A stretch of 64,000 nucleotides of DNA from Neobacillus rhizophilus (GTDB lineage: Bacteria; Bacillota; Bacilli; Bacillales; Cytobacillaceae), in contig NZ_JAGYPF010000003.1 in assembly GCF_018343535.1 (NCBI RefSeq), positions 913,149-977,148 on the forward strand. The letters are read 5' to 3'. Position 1 is the first letter of the stretch. Each line of letters begins with the position of its first letter. The notes under the pieces are model-generated. The model did no database searches and had not been told where the DNA came from. It worked only from the letters and a program-made list of their open reading frames with translations. The position numbers and the translations under genes were made by a program. Shown piece by piece: positions 26,217-34,872 of this stretch.

Positions 26217-27053
26217 TTAGAACCCTACTCTCATGGTATCTGGATCCGATCCAGAGCGGCTGTTTTGGTTGAGTCCATCAATTTTTTCCATGTCTTCTGC
26301 GGTCAGTTCAAAGTCAAATACGTCGGCGTTTTCAATGATGCGATGCTCTTTGATGGATTTTGGAATTGTTACGATGCCATGTTGCAGATCCCAACGCAGA
26401 ATTACTTGTGCAACAGATTTATTATATTTAACCGCAATATCTTCGAGAACTGGTTCATTTAACAGTTCTCCTTTTTTTAATGGCGACCATGCTTCTAGTT
26501 GAATTCCTTCTTTTTTACAATAAGCAAGAAGCTCTTTTTGAGTTAAATGGGGATGGAATTCAACCTGGTTGACCATTGGTTTCACTTCAGCGTCTCGAAT
26601 CAAATCTTCTAAATGATGAACATGGAAGTTACTGACGCCAATAGCACGGACACGACCGTCTTTGTATAGCTTTTCGAAAGCCTTCCACGTTTCTTTATAT
26701 TTATCAACACCTGGCCAGTGAATTAAATAAAGATCCAAATAGTCGAGTCCAAGCTTGTTAAGACTTGTTTCAAACGCTTCTAATGTGGATTCATATCCCT
26801 GCTCGGTATTCCAAAGCTTTGTTGTAATAAACAAATCCTCACGGGGAACACCTGATTCACGAATCGCCTGCCCCACACCTTCTTCATTTAAATAGATCGC
26901 AGCCGTGTCGATGCTGATGTATCCGTTCCGAATAGCCGCCTTTACAGACTGAATGACCTCGTCCCCTTCACTTACTTTAAAAACTCCTAAGCCAAACCAC
27001 GGCATTTCCACGCCATTAGATAAAGTAACCGTATCTTTTAAGCTTGTTGGCAT
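26217..27053 (-). CDS. yvgN: Aldo/keto reductase, glyoxal/methylglyoxal reductase (YvgN-like)
   Basis: A 278-residue AKR whose opening '[20 protein letters not shown]' and whole length track B. subtilis YvgN closely. Catalytic tetrad in place: Asp49 and Tyr54 ([11 protein letters not shown]), Lys79 (TTKLW), His112 (LIHWPG); the NADPH site '[13 protein letters not shown]' is near the C-terminus. YvgN reduces glyoxal and methylglyoxal in the cytoplasm. ATG 27053 is chosen for the AGGAGG before it; the upstream in-frame ATG at 27083 lacks a site. Confidence 0.92.
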   Translation of the reverse strand: MPTSLKDTVTLSNGVEMPWFGLGVFKVSEGDEVIQSVKAAIRNGYISIDTAAIYLNEEGVGQAIRESGVPREDLFITTKLWNTEQGYESTLEAFETSLNKLGLDYLDLYLIHWPGVDKYKETWKAFEKLYKDGRVRAIGVSNFHVHHLEDLIRDAEVKPMVNQVEFHPHLTQKELLAYCKKEGIQLEAWSPLKKGELLNEPVLEDIAVKYNKSVAQVILRWDLQHGIVTIPKSIKEHRIIENADVFDFELTAEDMEKIDGLNQNSRSGSDPDTMRVGF

Positions 27054-27283
27054 TATGTATCCTCCTATCAAAAAAGATTTCACTAAGAATATTCCTCTCC
27101 ATAAAAAGAAAATACCACAGTCCTAATGACTATGGTAGTCCCCAATATATCTATTGAATAAAGGGGCATTCAGGATTATTCCCTTTTTCATTTGATGTAT
27201 TAGGAAGGTTGTCAATTTATGTTTTCCGCTTTTTAGGAAATATTATTACATAATGTATGAATGTAAAATAGGAGGTTGTTCTA

Positions 27284-28288
27284 ATGGATGATAAAACAAA
27301 TATTCCGTTAACTGCCGCGGAAATGTCTGGTTTATGGACTCAATACATGGGTGATACGATAGTTGTTTGTATGAACAGCTATTTCTTAGAAAAAGTAGAG
27401 GATGAAGAAATACGTCCTATTATTGAATGGACACTTGATACAGCAAAAGAGAATATATCCATCATGCAGGAATTGTTTCAAAAAGAGAATTTTCCGATAC
27501 CCATTGGATTTACAGAACAAGATGTTAATACAAAAGCTCCAAGACTTTTTACAGATACTTTTTTCTTAAAGCATTTAAGTCAACTGGCTGTATTTGCAAT
27601 GACATCCAGCTGTGGAGGACTAACAGTTTCGACACGTCCAGATGTTGTTGCTTTTCATAAGCGTATCTTAAATAAAGGGGTTGAATTGCAGGATAGAACA
27701 CGTGATTTAATGCTAAAACAAGGGATTTATGTAAAACCACCTTCTATACCTATTCCTAAAGGGATCGATTTTGTAGAAAAACAACATTATTTAACTGGTT
27801 TTTTTGGGAAAAAGAGATCTATTAATTCACAAGAAATCACACACTTATACTTAAACACTCTAATAAATACTATCGGTAAAGAATTAGTAACCGGCTTTGC
27901 CCAGACCGCTCAAAACGAAGATGTAAAACAGTATTTCTTAAGAGGAAAAGAGCTTGCCCAAAAATATATAGATATATTTAGCAACTTTTTAACCAAGGAG
28001 GATCTGCCAGCCCCTGTAAGTTCAGGTTCGGCAGTTTTAAATACAACAGCAAGTATCTTTTCAGATAAACTAATGATGTTTCATGTTACAGCCATGGTTG
28101 CAGCAGGAATCGGCTATTATGGAACTGCATTAGCAGCAAGTCCAAGGAGAGATTTAGGTCTTAAATATATTTCTTTGATTCCAGAAGTCGCACTGTATGT
28201 GGAAGATGGTGCCAATATTATGATTAAACAAGGCTGGATGGAGGAACCTCCACAAGCAGTCGACCGTGATAAATTAATACAACAATAA
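27284..28288 (+). CDS. DUF3231 family protein
   Basis: A 334-residue protein built of two similar halves (about 1-160 and 170-330), each predicted as a four-helix bundle; motifs such as 'LTAAEMSGLWTQYMGDTIV' and 'INSQEITHLYLNTLINTIGK' begin each half. This is the DUF3231 arrangement common in spore formers and related to ferritin-like or coat-associated proteins; function unknown. AGGAGG lies 10 bases before the ATG. Single gene followed by a nested hairpin. Confidence 0.8.
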   Translation: MDDKTNIPLTAAEMSGLWTQYMGDTIVVCMNSYFLEKVEDEEIRPIIEWTLDTAKENISIMQELFQKENFPIPIGFTEQDVNTKAPRLFTDTFFLKHLSQLAVFAMTSSCGGLTVSTRPDVVAFHKRILNKGVELQDRTRDLMLKQGIYVKPPSIPIPKGIDFVEKQHYLTGFFGKKRSINSQEITHLYLNTLINTIGKELVTGFAQTAQNEDVKQYFLRGKELAQKYIDIFSNFLTKEDLPAPVSSGSAVLNTTASIFSDKLMMFHVTAMVAAGIGYYGTALAASPRRDLGLKYISLIPEVALYVEDGANIMIKQGWMEEPPQAVDRDKLIQQ

Positions 28289-28337
28289 TATTCTACAATA
28301 TGGGATGCTCTTTTCTTGGGGGAGAATCAGGATTATA

Positions 28338-28399
28338 CGGATTTACAACGTTAATACAAAAAACTTTGTATCAATAGATAGTTTGGCGTTGTAAATCCG
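28338..28399. terminator. Nested inverted repeat after the DUF3231 gene
   Basis: Outer 13-bp perfect arms CGGATTTACAACG / CGTTGTAAATCCG (28338-28350, 28387-28399) enclose a second hairpin (TTAATACAAA / TTTGTATCAA, 28351-28360 and 28365-28374). There is no T-run, so terminator function is uncertain. Confidence 0.5.
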
Positions 28400-28470
28400 C
28401 ATTTTCGGGTCCATCTTATCCTTATGGTACGGTTTAATGCAACACATCAATTTTTTAAAAGATTAGGTGC

Positions 28471-29064
28471 TTAATTGATAACTTTCGTAAAGACAAGATA
28501 CCGATATGGAGTTTCCGTGCCTACATCAAACGGATAACAGGTTTCCAGCACAAGAGATGGCGTTACCGTATTATAAATAGGGTCTCCTGTTTTGACCACT
28601 TTTGTTTCGTATACTTCAAAGGTTTTCGTTCCTGATAGGGTATCCACTTGAACAGTATCCTTTAACGCAAGCTCGCCAATGTGGTGGAAAAAAGTCGTAT
28701 TATGAGCGGCAATCACACTTGTGCCATTTTCTCCTGCTGCTACACTTGTCGTCAGATGTCCGGCGCCCTTTTTTAAAGCCTTTTGATCGGTTCCTTCTAC
28801 TATTGGTACCTCCAAGGAAATCTTTGGAATGACCAGTTTTCCAATTAAATCATCATCTTTTTGATTTTTTCGGTTAATTGGCTTGGGTGGCAGCTGATAA
28901 TCTGTTGCAAAATCAGAAGTAAGTGCTTGTTCCTGTTTATTATAATCCTTTAACAGTTTCGTTTTGCTGGCATGAGATTGAATAAAATAAAGGGGGATGG
29001 AGATCAGTAGGCATAAACCAATAGCAGCCAACAAACTCCCTAACCAAAATTTTTTTGACTTCAT
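28471..29064 (-). CDS. Class D sortase
   Basis: A 197-residue sortase: N-terminal membrane anchor (about 6-29), then the sortase barrel with catalytic His121 (IAAHNTTFFHH), Cys176 (LETCYP) and Arg188 (YRYLV). The size, type II topology and LETCYP context fit class D of Bacillales. It cleaves a sorting motif and links the protein to the cell wall. The gene follows the PhoX-like gene by about 93 bp on the same strand; that protein has a sorting-signal tail, so it is the obvious substrate. Confidence 0.88.
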   Translation of the reverse strand: MKSKKFWLGSLLAAIGLCLLISIPLYFIQSHASKTKLLKDYNKQEQALTSDFATDYQLPPKPINRKNQKDDDLIGKLVIPKISLEVPIVEGTDQKALKKGAGHLTTSVAAGENGTSVIAAHNTTFFHHIGELALKDTVQVDTLSGTKTFEVYETKVVKTGDPIYNTVTPSLVLETCYPFDVGTETPYRYLVFTKVIN

Positions 29065-29157
29065 CCTTTCAACCTCCTTTTGTTCAAATTGTATTTAGAA
29101 TAAGGTCTTTCCCGAAAAAGTTCCAGAAAAGACCTCAGCGGTAATGCTCAAACGACC

Positions 29158-31260
29158 TTATCTTGTTGATTTTGACTTACGTAAAGACGAACGAACCAAT
29201 GCAAATCCAGCTCCAAGCAGCGCAGCTGCTCCTAACAGGGCATTCACAAACGGAGTTCCTGTAACCGGAGAAGTTCCGCCTTTTACGACTTGATTAGTTG
29301 TTTGCGGTGCACCAGAGTTGGTTGTTTTCGGTGCATCAGGATTATTTGATGGCGGCTGAGTTGTTGTCGGTGCCGGTTCTTGAACTGGTGTTACATTCGG
29401 TATAGCAAGATAGCCGACTCCGCCTTTTTTATTGATCCCTATTGCATCATCAACGGCTTTTAACAAATCCGCCTTATTGACAGCCGTTCCCTGCCATTTG
29501 TCGAGCTCATCACCTGGATGCTGGTAGTTGCTTAGCACATAAGAGAACCCATTAAAATCATCAATGACACGTAATCCGGTTGCTTCTGCCCCTGCTGGTA
29601 CTGATAACACGCGGGAAAGTTCTTTTGTGTCTACGTTATAAGCCCAAACATAGTTGTTTGTATGCTCAGTACCATCTTCGCCAATAAATAAAGTTCTCAT
29701 TTTTTCGGAAAAGCTTAGGTTATCCGGTTTATTTACTTTGTCCGGATTTGATTTATTTCCGTAAGCATCAGGTGCAGCCAGATCCTCTCCGACAACAAGA
29801 CCTTTCATATTCGTGGCAGCATATGCACTGTTGATTGAATTTCCTTCACTATCTTGTAATCCGCCTGATAAGTTAAGCTCATAGGTTACACCAGCATTAA
29901 TTTTCTGGACATGAATATCATCTACAGGATCAGAACTGCTTGCTAACATTGCACCGCTGACACCTGACATCGCCATGTAGACTTTCTTATCTTTTGCATT
30001 CACAGCAATGCCTTCCATTTTATTGAATTCTGAAGTTGCACCCTTTATTGCGGCATAACGGCGTGATTCTAGGAAGGCCGCAGCTTTTTCCATTCCTGGC
30101 TTGACTTTCAGATATTCAATTTTTCCGCTTGGATATGTTTTAATGGCAGAAAAGCCGTTATCTTTTGCAGAAGCAGCATCAGTTGTTTTTTCAAAAATAT
30201 CATCAAATGTTGTTCCATTGTCAATGATGGCCTTTACTTCATCATCCGTAGCATGTCCGAGTTTAATCCATTGTAAATTGGCTGATCCGCCATTTACATC
30301 ACTCGTCTGGTTCCATTTTGCAGCATATAAGGTTCCAGCAGAAAGGTCTTTTTCTTTATCTGCAACGTACATAAAAGTAGCTGTATAACCGCCGTCATCA
30401 CCAAAATAAGCAGTCCTGTTATCAGGCATGACCTCCATGACTTCATGAGAGAAACGGCCTGCACTGTAGTGTTTCACTACACTGGCATCGCCATTTGCCG
30501 TAACAGTGATTTCTGGAATCCAGCCATAAAAGTATGGATTGGCTTTTGCCTCATCGCCAAAATAGAAATTAGCAAATGCTTTTACATTAGTAGGGTCTGT
30601 CGTTGGATTTTCTAAAAATTTCCGTGCATCCGGTTCATATTCCTCTGAACCAAGATGTGTTCCCCAAGGAGATGTCGAGCCATTACATGGAATCCATAAA
30701 CCATTGACGTTTGCAAAGTCAATTTTCTTCGCATTATTTACGGTTAATTCACCGGTTTTTTTGTCTTGGTTTAACGCTGTTAATGTCATCGATGCCGGAA
30801 GTTTACCGTATGCGGAACCGCCGGAATTATCTGCTGTATCATATTCAAAATGGGAAATCATATAAAGATTGCCACCGATATTTAATAAGCTATTGGAGTC
30901 GGGTGCATCGGAAATATAGTAAGATGGTTGGCTGGGAACACTTTTATCGACAATTGGATTGCCATTTACATCAATTGGAGTTCCTGCAGGAATTTTAATC
31001 CCTTTATTTGTGACAATGTTCTCGTCTGTCATATACAACTGTTTATATGTAAGCGGGAAATTCTTCTTGTCTCCATTACTATATGTAACATCCAGAGAAG
31101 CGTTGGTATACGTTTTTACCATTTCTTCAATTGTAGCTGGCGCCTTCATCGAGTTGAATTTATAAGATTGAATCGTGATATCCCCTGCCGCTAAGGCTGC
31201 AGGTGCTACTGCCGGTATCATTAAGCTTAAAGCTAATACCGCTGTTACCCTCTTTTTCAT
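29158..31260 (-). CDS. PhoX-like (DUF839) secreted phosphatase with C-terminal sorting signal
   Basis: A 700-residue protein: signal peptide (about 1-25, 'VLALSLMIPAVAPAALAAG'), a PhoX/DUF839 body with 'STSPWGTHLGSEEYEPDARKF' partly matching the family motif, then a Pro/Thr/Asn-rich stalk (about 625-660) and a sorting-signal-like tail: SPVTG at about 664-668, a hydrophobic helix and 'RSSLRKSKSTR'. SPVTG departs from the canonical LPXTG at the first residue. PhoX enzymes are Ca/Fe phosphatases for phosphate scavenging; activity here is unproven. The sortase gene directly downstream suggests wall anchoring. AGGGGAGG lies before the ATG. Confidence 0.85.
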   Translation of the reverse strand: MKKRVTAVLALSLMIPAVAPAALAAGDITIQSYKFNSMKAPATIEEMVKTYTNASLDVTYSNGDKKNFPLTYKQLYMTDENIVTNKGIKIPAGTPIDVNGNPIVDKSVPSQPSYYISDAPDSNSLLNIGGNLYMISHFEYDTADNSGGSAYGKLPASMTLTALNQDKKTGELTVNNAKKIDFANVNGLWIPCNGSTSPWGTHLGSEEYEPDARKFLENPTTDPTNVKAFANFYFGDEAKANPYFYGWIPEITVTANGDASVVKHYSAGRFSHEVMEVMPDNRTAYFGDDGGYTATFMYVADKEKDLSAGTLYAAKWNQTSDVNGGSANLQWIKLGHATDDEVKAIIDNGTTFDDIFEKTTDAASAKDNGFSAIKTYPSGKIEYLKVKPGMEKAAAFLESRRYAAIKGATSEFNKMEGIAVNAKDKKVYMAMSGVSGAMLASSSDPVDDIHVQKINAGVTYELNLSGGLQDSEGNSINSAYAATNMKGLVVGEDLAAPDAYGNKSNPDKVNKPDNLSFSEKMRTLFIGEDGTEHTNNYVWAYNVDTKELSRVLSVPAGAEATGLRVIDDFNGFSYVLSNYQHPGDELDKWQGTAVNKADLLKAVDDAIGINKKGGVGYLAIPNVTPVQEPAPTTTQPPSNNPDAPKTTNSGAPQTTNQVVKGGTSPVTGTPFVNALLGAAALLGAGFALVRSSLRKSKSTR

Positions 31261-31439
31261 TTTTAATTTCCTCCCCTTTTGGACTTTTGAACTAGTACTT
31301 TCTTCTCAATTAAAACACTCGTTTTTTAATCCATGGTGAAAGAACGGTTACTTTTCTATGATTTTTTTGTAAATTATGTAAATAAAACATGGCATTCTGA
31401 TTTAGTGCCAGGAACGCTCCGAATTTAATCGAAGATGAA

Positions 31440-31488
31440 ACACAGGGACGGTTCTCATGCTTCAGAAGCAGAAGAACCGTCCCTGTGT
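31440..31488. repeat. Dyad repeat, GGGACGGTTCT type
   Basis: ACACAGGGACGGTTCT (31440-31455) pairs perfectly with AGAACCGTCCCTGTGT (31473-31488); the loop contains TGCTTCAGAAGCA. It is the second full-length hairpin of the family seen at 14352-14400, located upstream of the PhoX-like gene. Confidence 0.85.
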
Positions 31489-31570
31489 CTCTCTTAAATA
31501 GTACCAGCTGCTAAAATTCCATTTAAAAAAACGGGCCTTTTAACCCCTATTTTATCTGGAAAACGTAGTC

Positions 31571-31595
31571 AGGGTCAGTCCTAGGAACTGACCCT
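31571..31595. repeat. GGGTCAGT inverted repeat
   Basis: AGGGTCAGT and ACTGACCCT arms of 9 bp around CCTAGGA. A related GGGGTCAGTCCC hairpin is at 59223-59276. It lies downstream of the DUF2812 gene and may act as its terminator. Confidence 0.55.
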
Positions 31596-31619
31596 TATTA
31601 TTAATAAGGCTATTACCAT

Positions 31620-32231
31620 TTATTTCATTAATTTTTTATAATGCTGTTCAGTTTTATAACTAAAGAAAAGGAATAAAATGATGATTACTGGGAAAAGAGC
31701 CCATGTTGCTGCCCTAAATAGGGCAAATGGTGTTTCAAACAGAAATGCTCCCCAAAAATCCGCCCCTGCCATATTCCATAACCCCGGTGTATAATAGAGT
31801 CTCTTTGGACTTAACAGACCAGCCGCATCAATGGCACCCGTTGTGATCAATGCTGCAAAAATAGGCAAATAACACATAGATAATGCCATATACATTTGTG
31901 ACAGCCTTTTGTATCTGCCAGCCTTGGAATCTGCATCAGAAAAAATGTCTTCATCCGCATCTGCTCTGACTTTTTTAAAATATTGAGTCCCGGAACTTTT
32001 TGTCCCGGCAATATGCTTCCATCCGCAGTCCTCAAAAAGTGTACAATAATCGATAAAATCTTCTTTATTTTTAAATGTGCGATAGTCAATTTTAATATCT
32101 GTCTTTTCTGGCTTGGCTGGACGGAAATGATACCCCATTGACTTTCCTACAAATTCAAATCCTTCCTCAGCCATTTGATTCAGCCAGTTTGCTTCCTTTT
32201 CAAAGTTTAGGAAAAACTTAAATTTTCTCAT
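31620..32231 (-). CDS. DUF2812 domain membrane protein of a PadR pair
   Basis: A 203-residue protein. The N-terminal soluble DUF2812 domain (about 1-90: 'FLNFEKEANWLNQMAEEGFEF', 'IDYRTFKNKEDFIDYC', 'GWKHIAG') is followed by membrane segments around 112-135 and 160-192. The family is almost always encoded with a PadR regulator, as here (15 bp after padR stop), and is thought to have a regulatory or envelope role; no function is proven. Confidence 0.85.
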   Translation of the reverse strand: MRKFKFFLNFEKEANWLNQMAEEGFEFVGKSMGYHFRPAKPEKTDIKIDYRTFKNKEDFIDYCTLFEDCGWKHIAGTKSSGTQYFKKVRADADEDIFSDADSKAGRYKRLSQMYMALSMCYLPIFAALITTGAIDAAGLLSPKRLYYTPGLWNMAGADFWGAFLFETPFALFRAATWALFPVIIILFLFFSYKTEQHYKKLMK

Positions 32232-32246
32232 GATTTCACCTCATTG

Positions 32247-32561
32247 TTACTTAATAAACGCTGCTTCCGTAACCTGTATCATATGCTTCATTCTTTCTAA
32301 ATCAAGATGCAGCATTTCTTTTCCTTTATCCGTAATTAAATAAACTTTTCTCCGGCTATCCTCACTGGGAACCGGCTGTATAAATTTAAGCTTTAATAAA
32401 TTTTCTATCGCTCCATACAATGTTCCGGCCGCCATCCTCACCTGCCCTCCGCTAAGTTCTTCCACCTTTTGGAGAATCAAATATCCGTGTGCCGGCTCTA
32501 ATAATGATAAAAGTATATAATACACTGTTTCTGTAAGCGGAATATGTCGATCTCGTTTCAT
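32247..32561 (-). CDS. PadR-family transcriptional regulator
   Basis: A 104-residue PadR winged-helix protein: 'TETVYYILLSLLEPAHGYLI', 'MAAGTLYGAIENLLKLKFIQ' and 'RRKVYLITDKGKEML' match the family along its full length; the short form has a single C-terminal dimerisation helix. Its promoter spacer is filled by a perfect 19-bp dyad with a second copy downstream, which strongly suggests autoregulation. First gene of a two-gene operon with the DUF2812 protein. Confidence 0.9.
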   Translation of the reverse strand: MKRDRHIPLTETVYYILLSLLEPAHGYLILQKVEELSGGQVRMAAGTLYGAIENLLKLKFIQPVPSEDSRRKVYLITDKGKEMLHLDLERMKHMIQVTEAAFIK

Positions 32562-32588
32562 GGTTTCACCTGTCTTACTATAGGATAA

Positions 32589-32642
32589 TATACAGTCTGA
32601 CTATATAGTTACATTATATACAGTTAAACTGTATAATGTCAA
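32589..32642 (-). promoter_or_regulatory. padR promoter with two tandem PadR operators
   Basis: TTGACA (32642-32637) and TATAAT (32618-32613), both consensus, 18 bp apart. A perfect dyad TATACAGTT-a-AACTGTATA (32617-32635) fills the spacer. A second with one mismatch, TATACAGTC-t-GACTATATA, lies at 32589-32607, 28 bp away, over the start site region. Confidence 0.8.
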
Positions 32643-32700
32643 AAAAATAAAAAGCGATTTTAGCCTTTTTTTAGAATAAAGTTAAAGGCTAGATTCGCTT

Positions 32701-32856
32701 CTACCGTGTCCAGTAAAAATAAATGTCGGATTTCTTAAAGTCAATATTCCCTTTATAATCTCTAACGACCTTTTTGTTCATTGTCGCAATGAGTATGGCA
32801 AACGTCGTTCCAAGAATTGCCGCGGCAATCGTGCCTATTAACCACCCTAATGCCAT
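32701..32856 (-). CDS. Small single-helix membrane protein, 51 residues
   Basis: ATG 32856 with AAGGAG 10 bases upstream opens 51 codons: a hydrophobic helix ('LGWLIGTIAAAILGTTFAIL') and a charged tail with 'KKVVRDYKGNIDFKKSDIYF'. Codon use and ribosome site support a real gene upstream of padR on the same strand but separate from it. No family recognised. Confidence 0.6.
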   Translation of the reverse strand: MALGWLIGTIAAAILGTTFAILIATMNKKVVRDYKGNIDFKKSDIYFYWTR

Positions 32857-33011
32857 ATTTCATCCACTCCTTCTTATCTCTTTATAACTTATACAGCCGA
32901 ACAGACAAAAAGGTTCATTTTAGGAATGGGTTTTATTGGGATATATAAGCTCAAGATGTTAAAATAAATACATGAAACCTTAAAAAATATTATAGTCGGG
33001 GGTGGCAAAAC

Positions 33012-33518
33012 ATGTCCAACTCATGGGAACGGCCAAAAATAAATATCAAAAAGACAAAGAACGAATGGATTTGGGATATCATTGGTTACTCATTTTACTT
33101 TGGATCAATTATCTTTTTGATTGCTGTTTGGAACAGGCTTCCTGAAGAAGTGCCAGGACATTTTAATGCCTCCGGAGAAGTGGACCGATGGGGGTCAAAA
33201 TGGGAACTTTTGATTTTACCTGGCATAGGGGCTTTCATTCTTCTTTTCTTGCAAACTTTAGAAAAATTTCCCCAATTTCATAATTACCCACACAGATTTA
33301 ATCAATCGAACGCAAAACAGTTTTATTTGAACAGCCGAAAATTGATGAATCAATTAAAAAATACCTGTCTAATCGTCTTTGCTCTCATCTTATTTGAATC
33401 CATATCGATAGCTTTAGAATGGGGGAATGGTTTTGGCAAATGGTTTCTACCGATTGCAGTTATTTGTACAATCATTCCAATTGTGACAGGAATAATGAGG
33501 CAAAAAAAGATAAAATAA
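33012..33518 (+). CDS. DUF1648 domain membrane protein
   Basis: A 168-residue protein with the DUF1648 signature 'WNRLPEEVPGHFNASGEVDRW' between the first two membrane helices, followed by two more helices. DUF1648 is the N-terminal domain of SdpI-type immunity proteins, and is the part missing from the fragment at 14427-14912; here the SdpI C-terminal domain is absent. GGGGGTGG lies just upstream of the ATG. Role unknown. Confidence 0.8.
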   Translation: MSNSWERPKINIKKTKNEWIWDIIGYSFYFGSIIFLIAVWNRLPEEVPGHFNASGEVDRWGSKWELLILPGIGAFILLFLQTLEKFPQFHNYPHRFNQSNAKQFYLNSRKLMNQLKNTCLIVFALILFESISIALEWGNGFGKWFLPIAVICTIIPIVTGIMRQKKIK

Positions 33519-33600
33519 AACAACCTTTCTTGCATTTTCATCAATATAAATAACAGCCCCATTCTACACTAGAAAGTGGTACTTCGCTTTACGCTTTTCA

Positions 33601-34167
33601 TTATTGGTGGACTGACCCCGTTTTTTCCTTTACTTTTTTCCTTTTTGGCCAAACAAAGTTTGATATGGCAATGAGTAAATCAATCCCCAGCACAAATGAC
33701 CATAATCTTAGAACACCGAAAAGGGCTTCTGTTTTACTGGAGTCGTTAATAAGAAGAATGACTCCTGCTAACATAGCAGCTCCAATCAGATAAGCCACTA
33801 AATGCTTACCCCATCCTCTTAAATAATGCCGGGCGTACACTAAGCCATAACGCTTTAAGGGCTTTTCGCCTTCTTTTAAGAGATAATAACGAAACCTTTG
33901 ATCAGCCCATTCAATCATCCCTTTTCCAAAGGCAAGAGAAACTCCTATATACACAGCGGCAATGGCATGTGCGATTGTTGCTGTCGCCCCCCGAAATATA
34001 TCAATACTAGCGGTAATCAATAAAACTAAGTCAATAACAGGGGTCAACGCAAAGAAAAAAAGCCCCAGCTTCTTTTTCTTTAGAATATATCGCGAAACTA
34101 GCCCTAACAATATGACAATCCAAAATCCTATTTCACAGGCTATAATCATCCAAGCAATTAAATTCAA
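33601..34167 (-). CDS. Polytopic membrane protein, divergent from a TetR regulator
   Basis: A 188-residue protein with four to five hydrophobic helices and a charged middle ('EWADQRFRYYLLKEGEKPLKRYG'). The TTG at 34167 is taken as start because GAGGTG lies 5 bases upstream and the upstream in-frame ATG (34218) would overlap the operator. Its promoter (TTGTAT 34237-34232, TAATAT 34214-34209) overlaps one of two AATACA-N2-TGTATT dyads, so it is probably repressed by the neighbouring TetR protein. Family not recognised with certainty. Confidence 0.7.
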   Translation of the reverse strand: MNLIAWMIIACEIGFWIVILLGLVSRYILKKKKLGLFFFALTPVIDLVLLITASIDIFRGATATIAHAIAAVYIGVSLAFGKGMIEWADQRFRYYLLKEGEKPLKRYGLVYARHYLRGWGKHLVAYLIGAAMLAGVILLINDSSKTEALFGVLRLWSFVLGIDLLIAISNFVWPKRKKVKEKTGSVHQ

Positions 34168-34183
34168 AAAGACACCTCGTTCC

Positions 34184-34244
34184 AATACAACTGTATTATT
34201 TAATACCAATATTAACATCTGATTTTTAATAATACAACTGTATT
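34184..34244. promoter_or_regulatory. Two TetR operator dyads in a divergent promoter region
   Basis: AATACA-AC-TGTATT occurs at 34184-34197 and 34231-34244 (the second extends to AATAATACA/TGTATTATT). The distal copy covers the -35 of the membrane-protein promoter; the proximal one lies after its -10. Confidence 0.7.
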
Positions 34245-34284
34245 ATTAAATTGCACACGCCCATTTTTATTGATAAAATAAGGT

Positions 34285-34872
34285 ATGCCAAAAATTGTTG
34301 ACCATGATCATCAAAAAAAGTTAATTGCGGAGGCAACTTGGCGGGTGATTCTACGTGAAGGAATGGAAGGAGCGACGGTAAGAAAAATTGCCAAAGAAGC
34401 CGGGCTGTCTTTCGGGGCATTGCGGCACTATTTTTCAACACAAAATGAATTGCTCGTTTATGCCATGAATCTCGTTAAAGAGAGGGTAATTGCTCGTATT
34501 AGTAAAATTGCAGCAAGTGATTTACAGCCAAAAGAGAAGGTATTAAAGGTCATTTTAGAAATAATCCCCATTAATGAAGAAACGATGGCTGAAATGGAAG
34601 TATGGTTTACCTTTATTTTTTATAGCAGGAAAAAGGGGGATGTATTTGGTACAGACACCGATGGAATTTTCCTGGCAATTGATAATATATTCACTTTTTT
34701 AGAAAAGCATCAATTGCTGCGGAAAAATCTACATATCGATATTGAAAAGGAAAAACTATATGCCATTATAGATGGATTAGCCATCCATGCCATGTTAGAA
34801 CTTTCCCGAGTGAATTATGAACTGGTCTCCAGTGTCATTTCACATCATTTAAATTTAATTTGTAACGATTAA
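34285..34872 (+). CDS. TetR/AcrR-family regulator
   Basis: A 195-residue TetR protein: helix-turn-helix 'GATVRKIAKEAGLSFGALRHYF' at about 30-51 and an all-helical BetI-like effector domain. A plausible promoter TTGCAC (34251-34256) / TAAAAT (34274-34279), 17-bp spacing, places transcription start within a base or two of the ATG, and no ribosome site is present, so the mRNA may be leaderless. It is divergent from the membrane protein gene with two shared dyads. Likely an autorepressor that also controls that protein. Confidence 0.88.
   Translation: MPKIVDHDHQKKLIAEATWRVILREGMEGATVRKIAKEAGLSFGALRHYFSTQNELLVYAMNLVKERVIARISKIAASDLQPKEKVLKVILEIIPINEETMAEMEVWFTFIFYSRKKGDVFGTDTDGIFLAIDNIFTFLEKHQLLRKNLHIDIEKEKLYAIIDGLAIHAMLELSRVNYELVSSVISHHLNLICND

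Noticed and set aside
31330..31400. Pho box upstream of the PhoX-like gene
   Set aside because: Two TTTACA-like hexamers are seen but with the wrong spacing for PhoP binding; not supportable.
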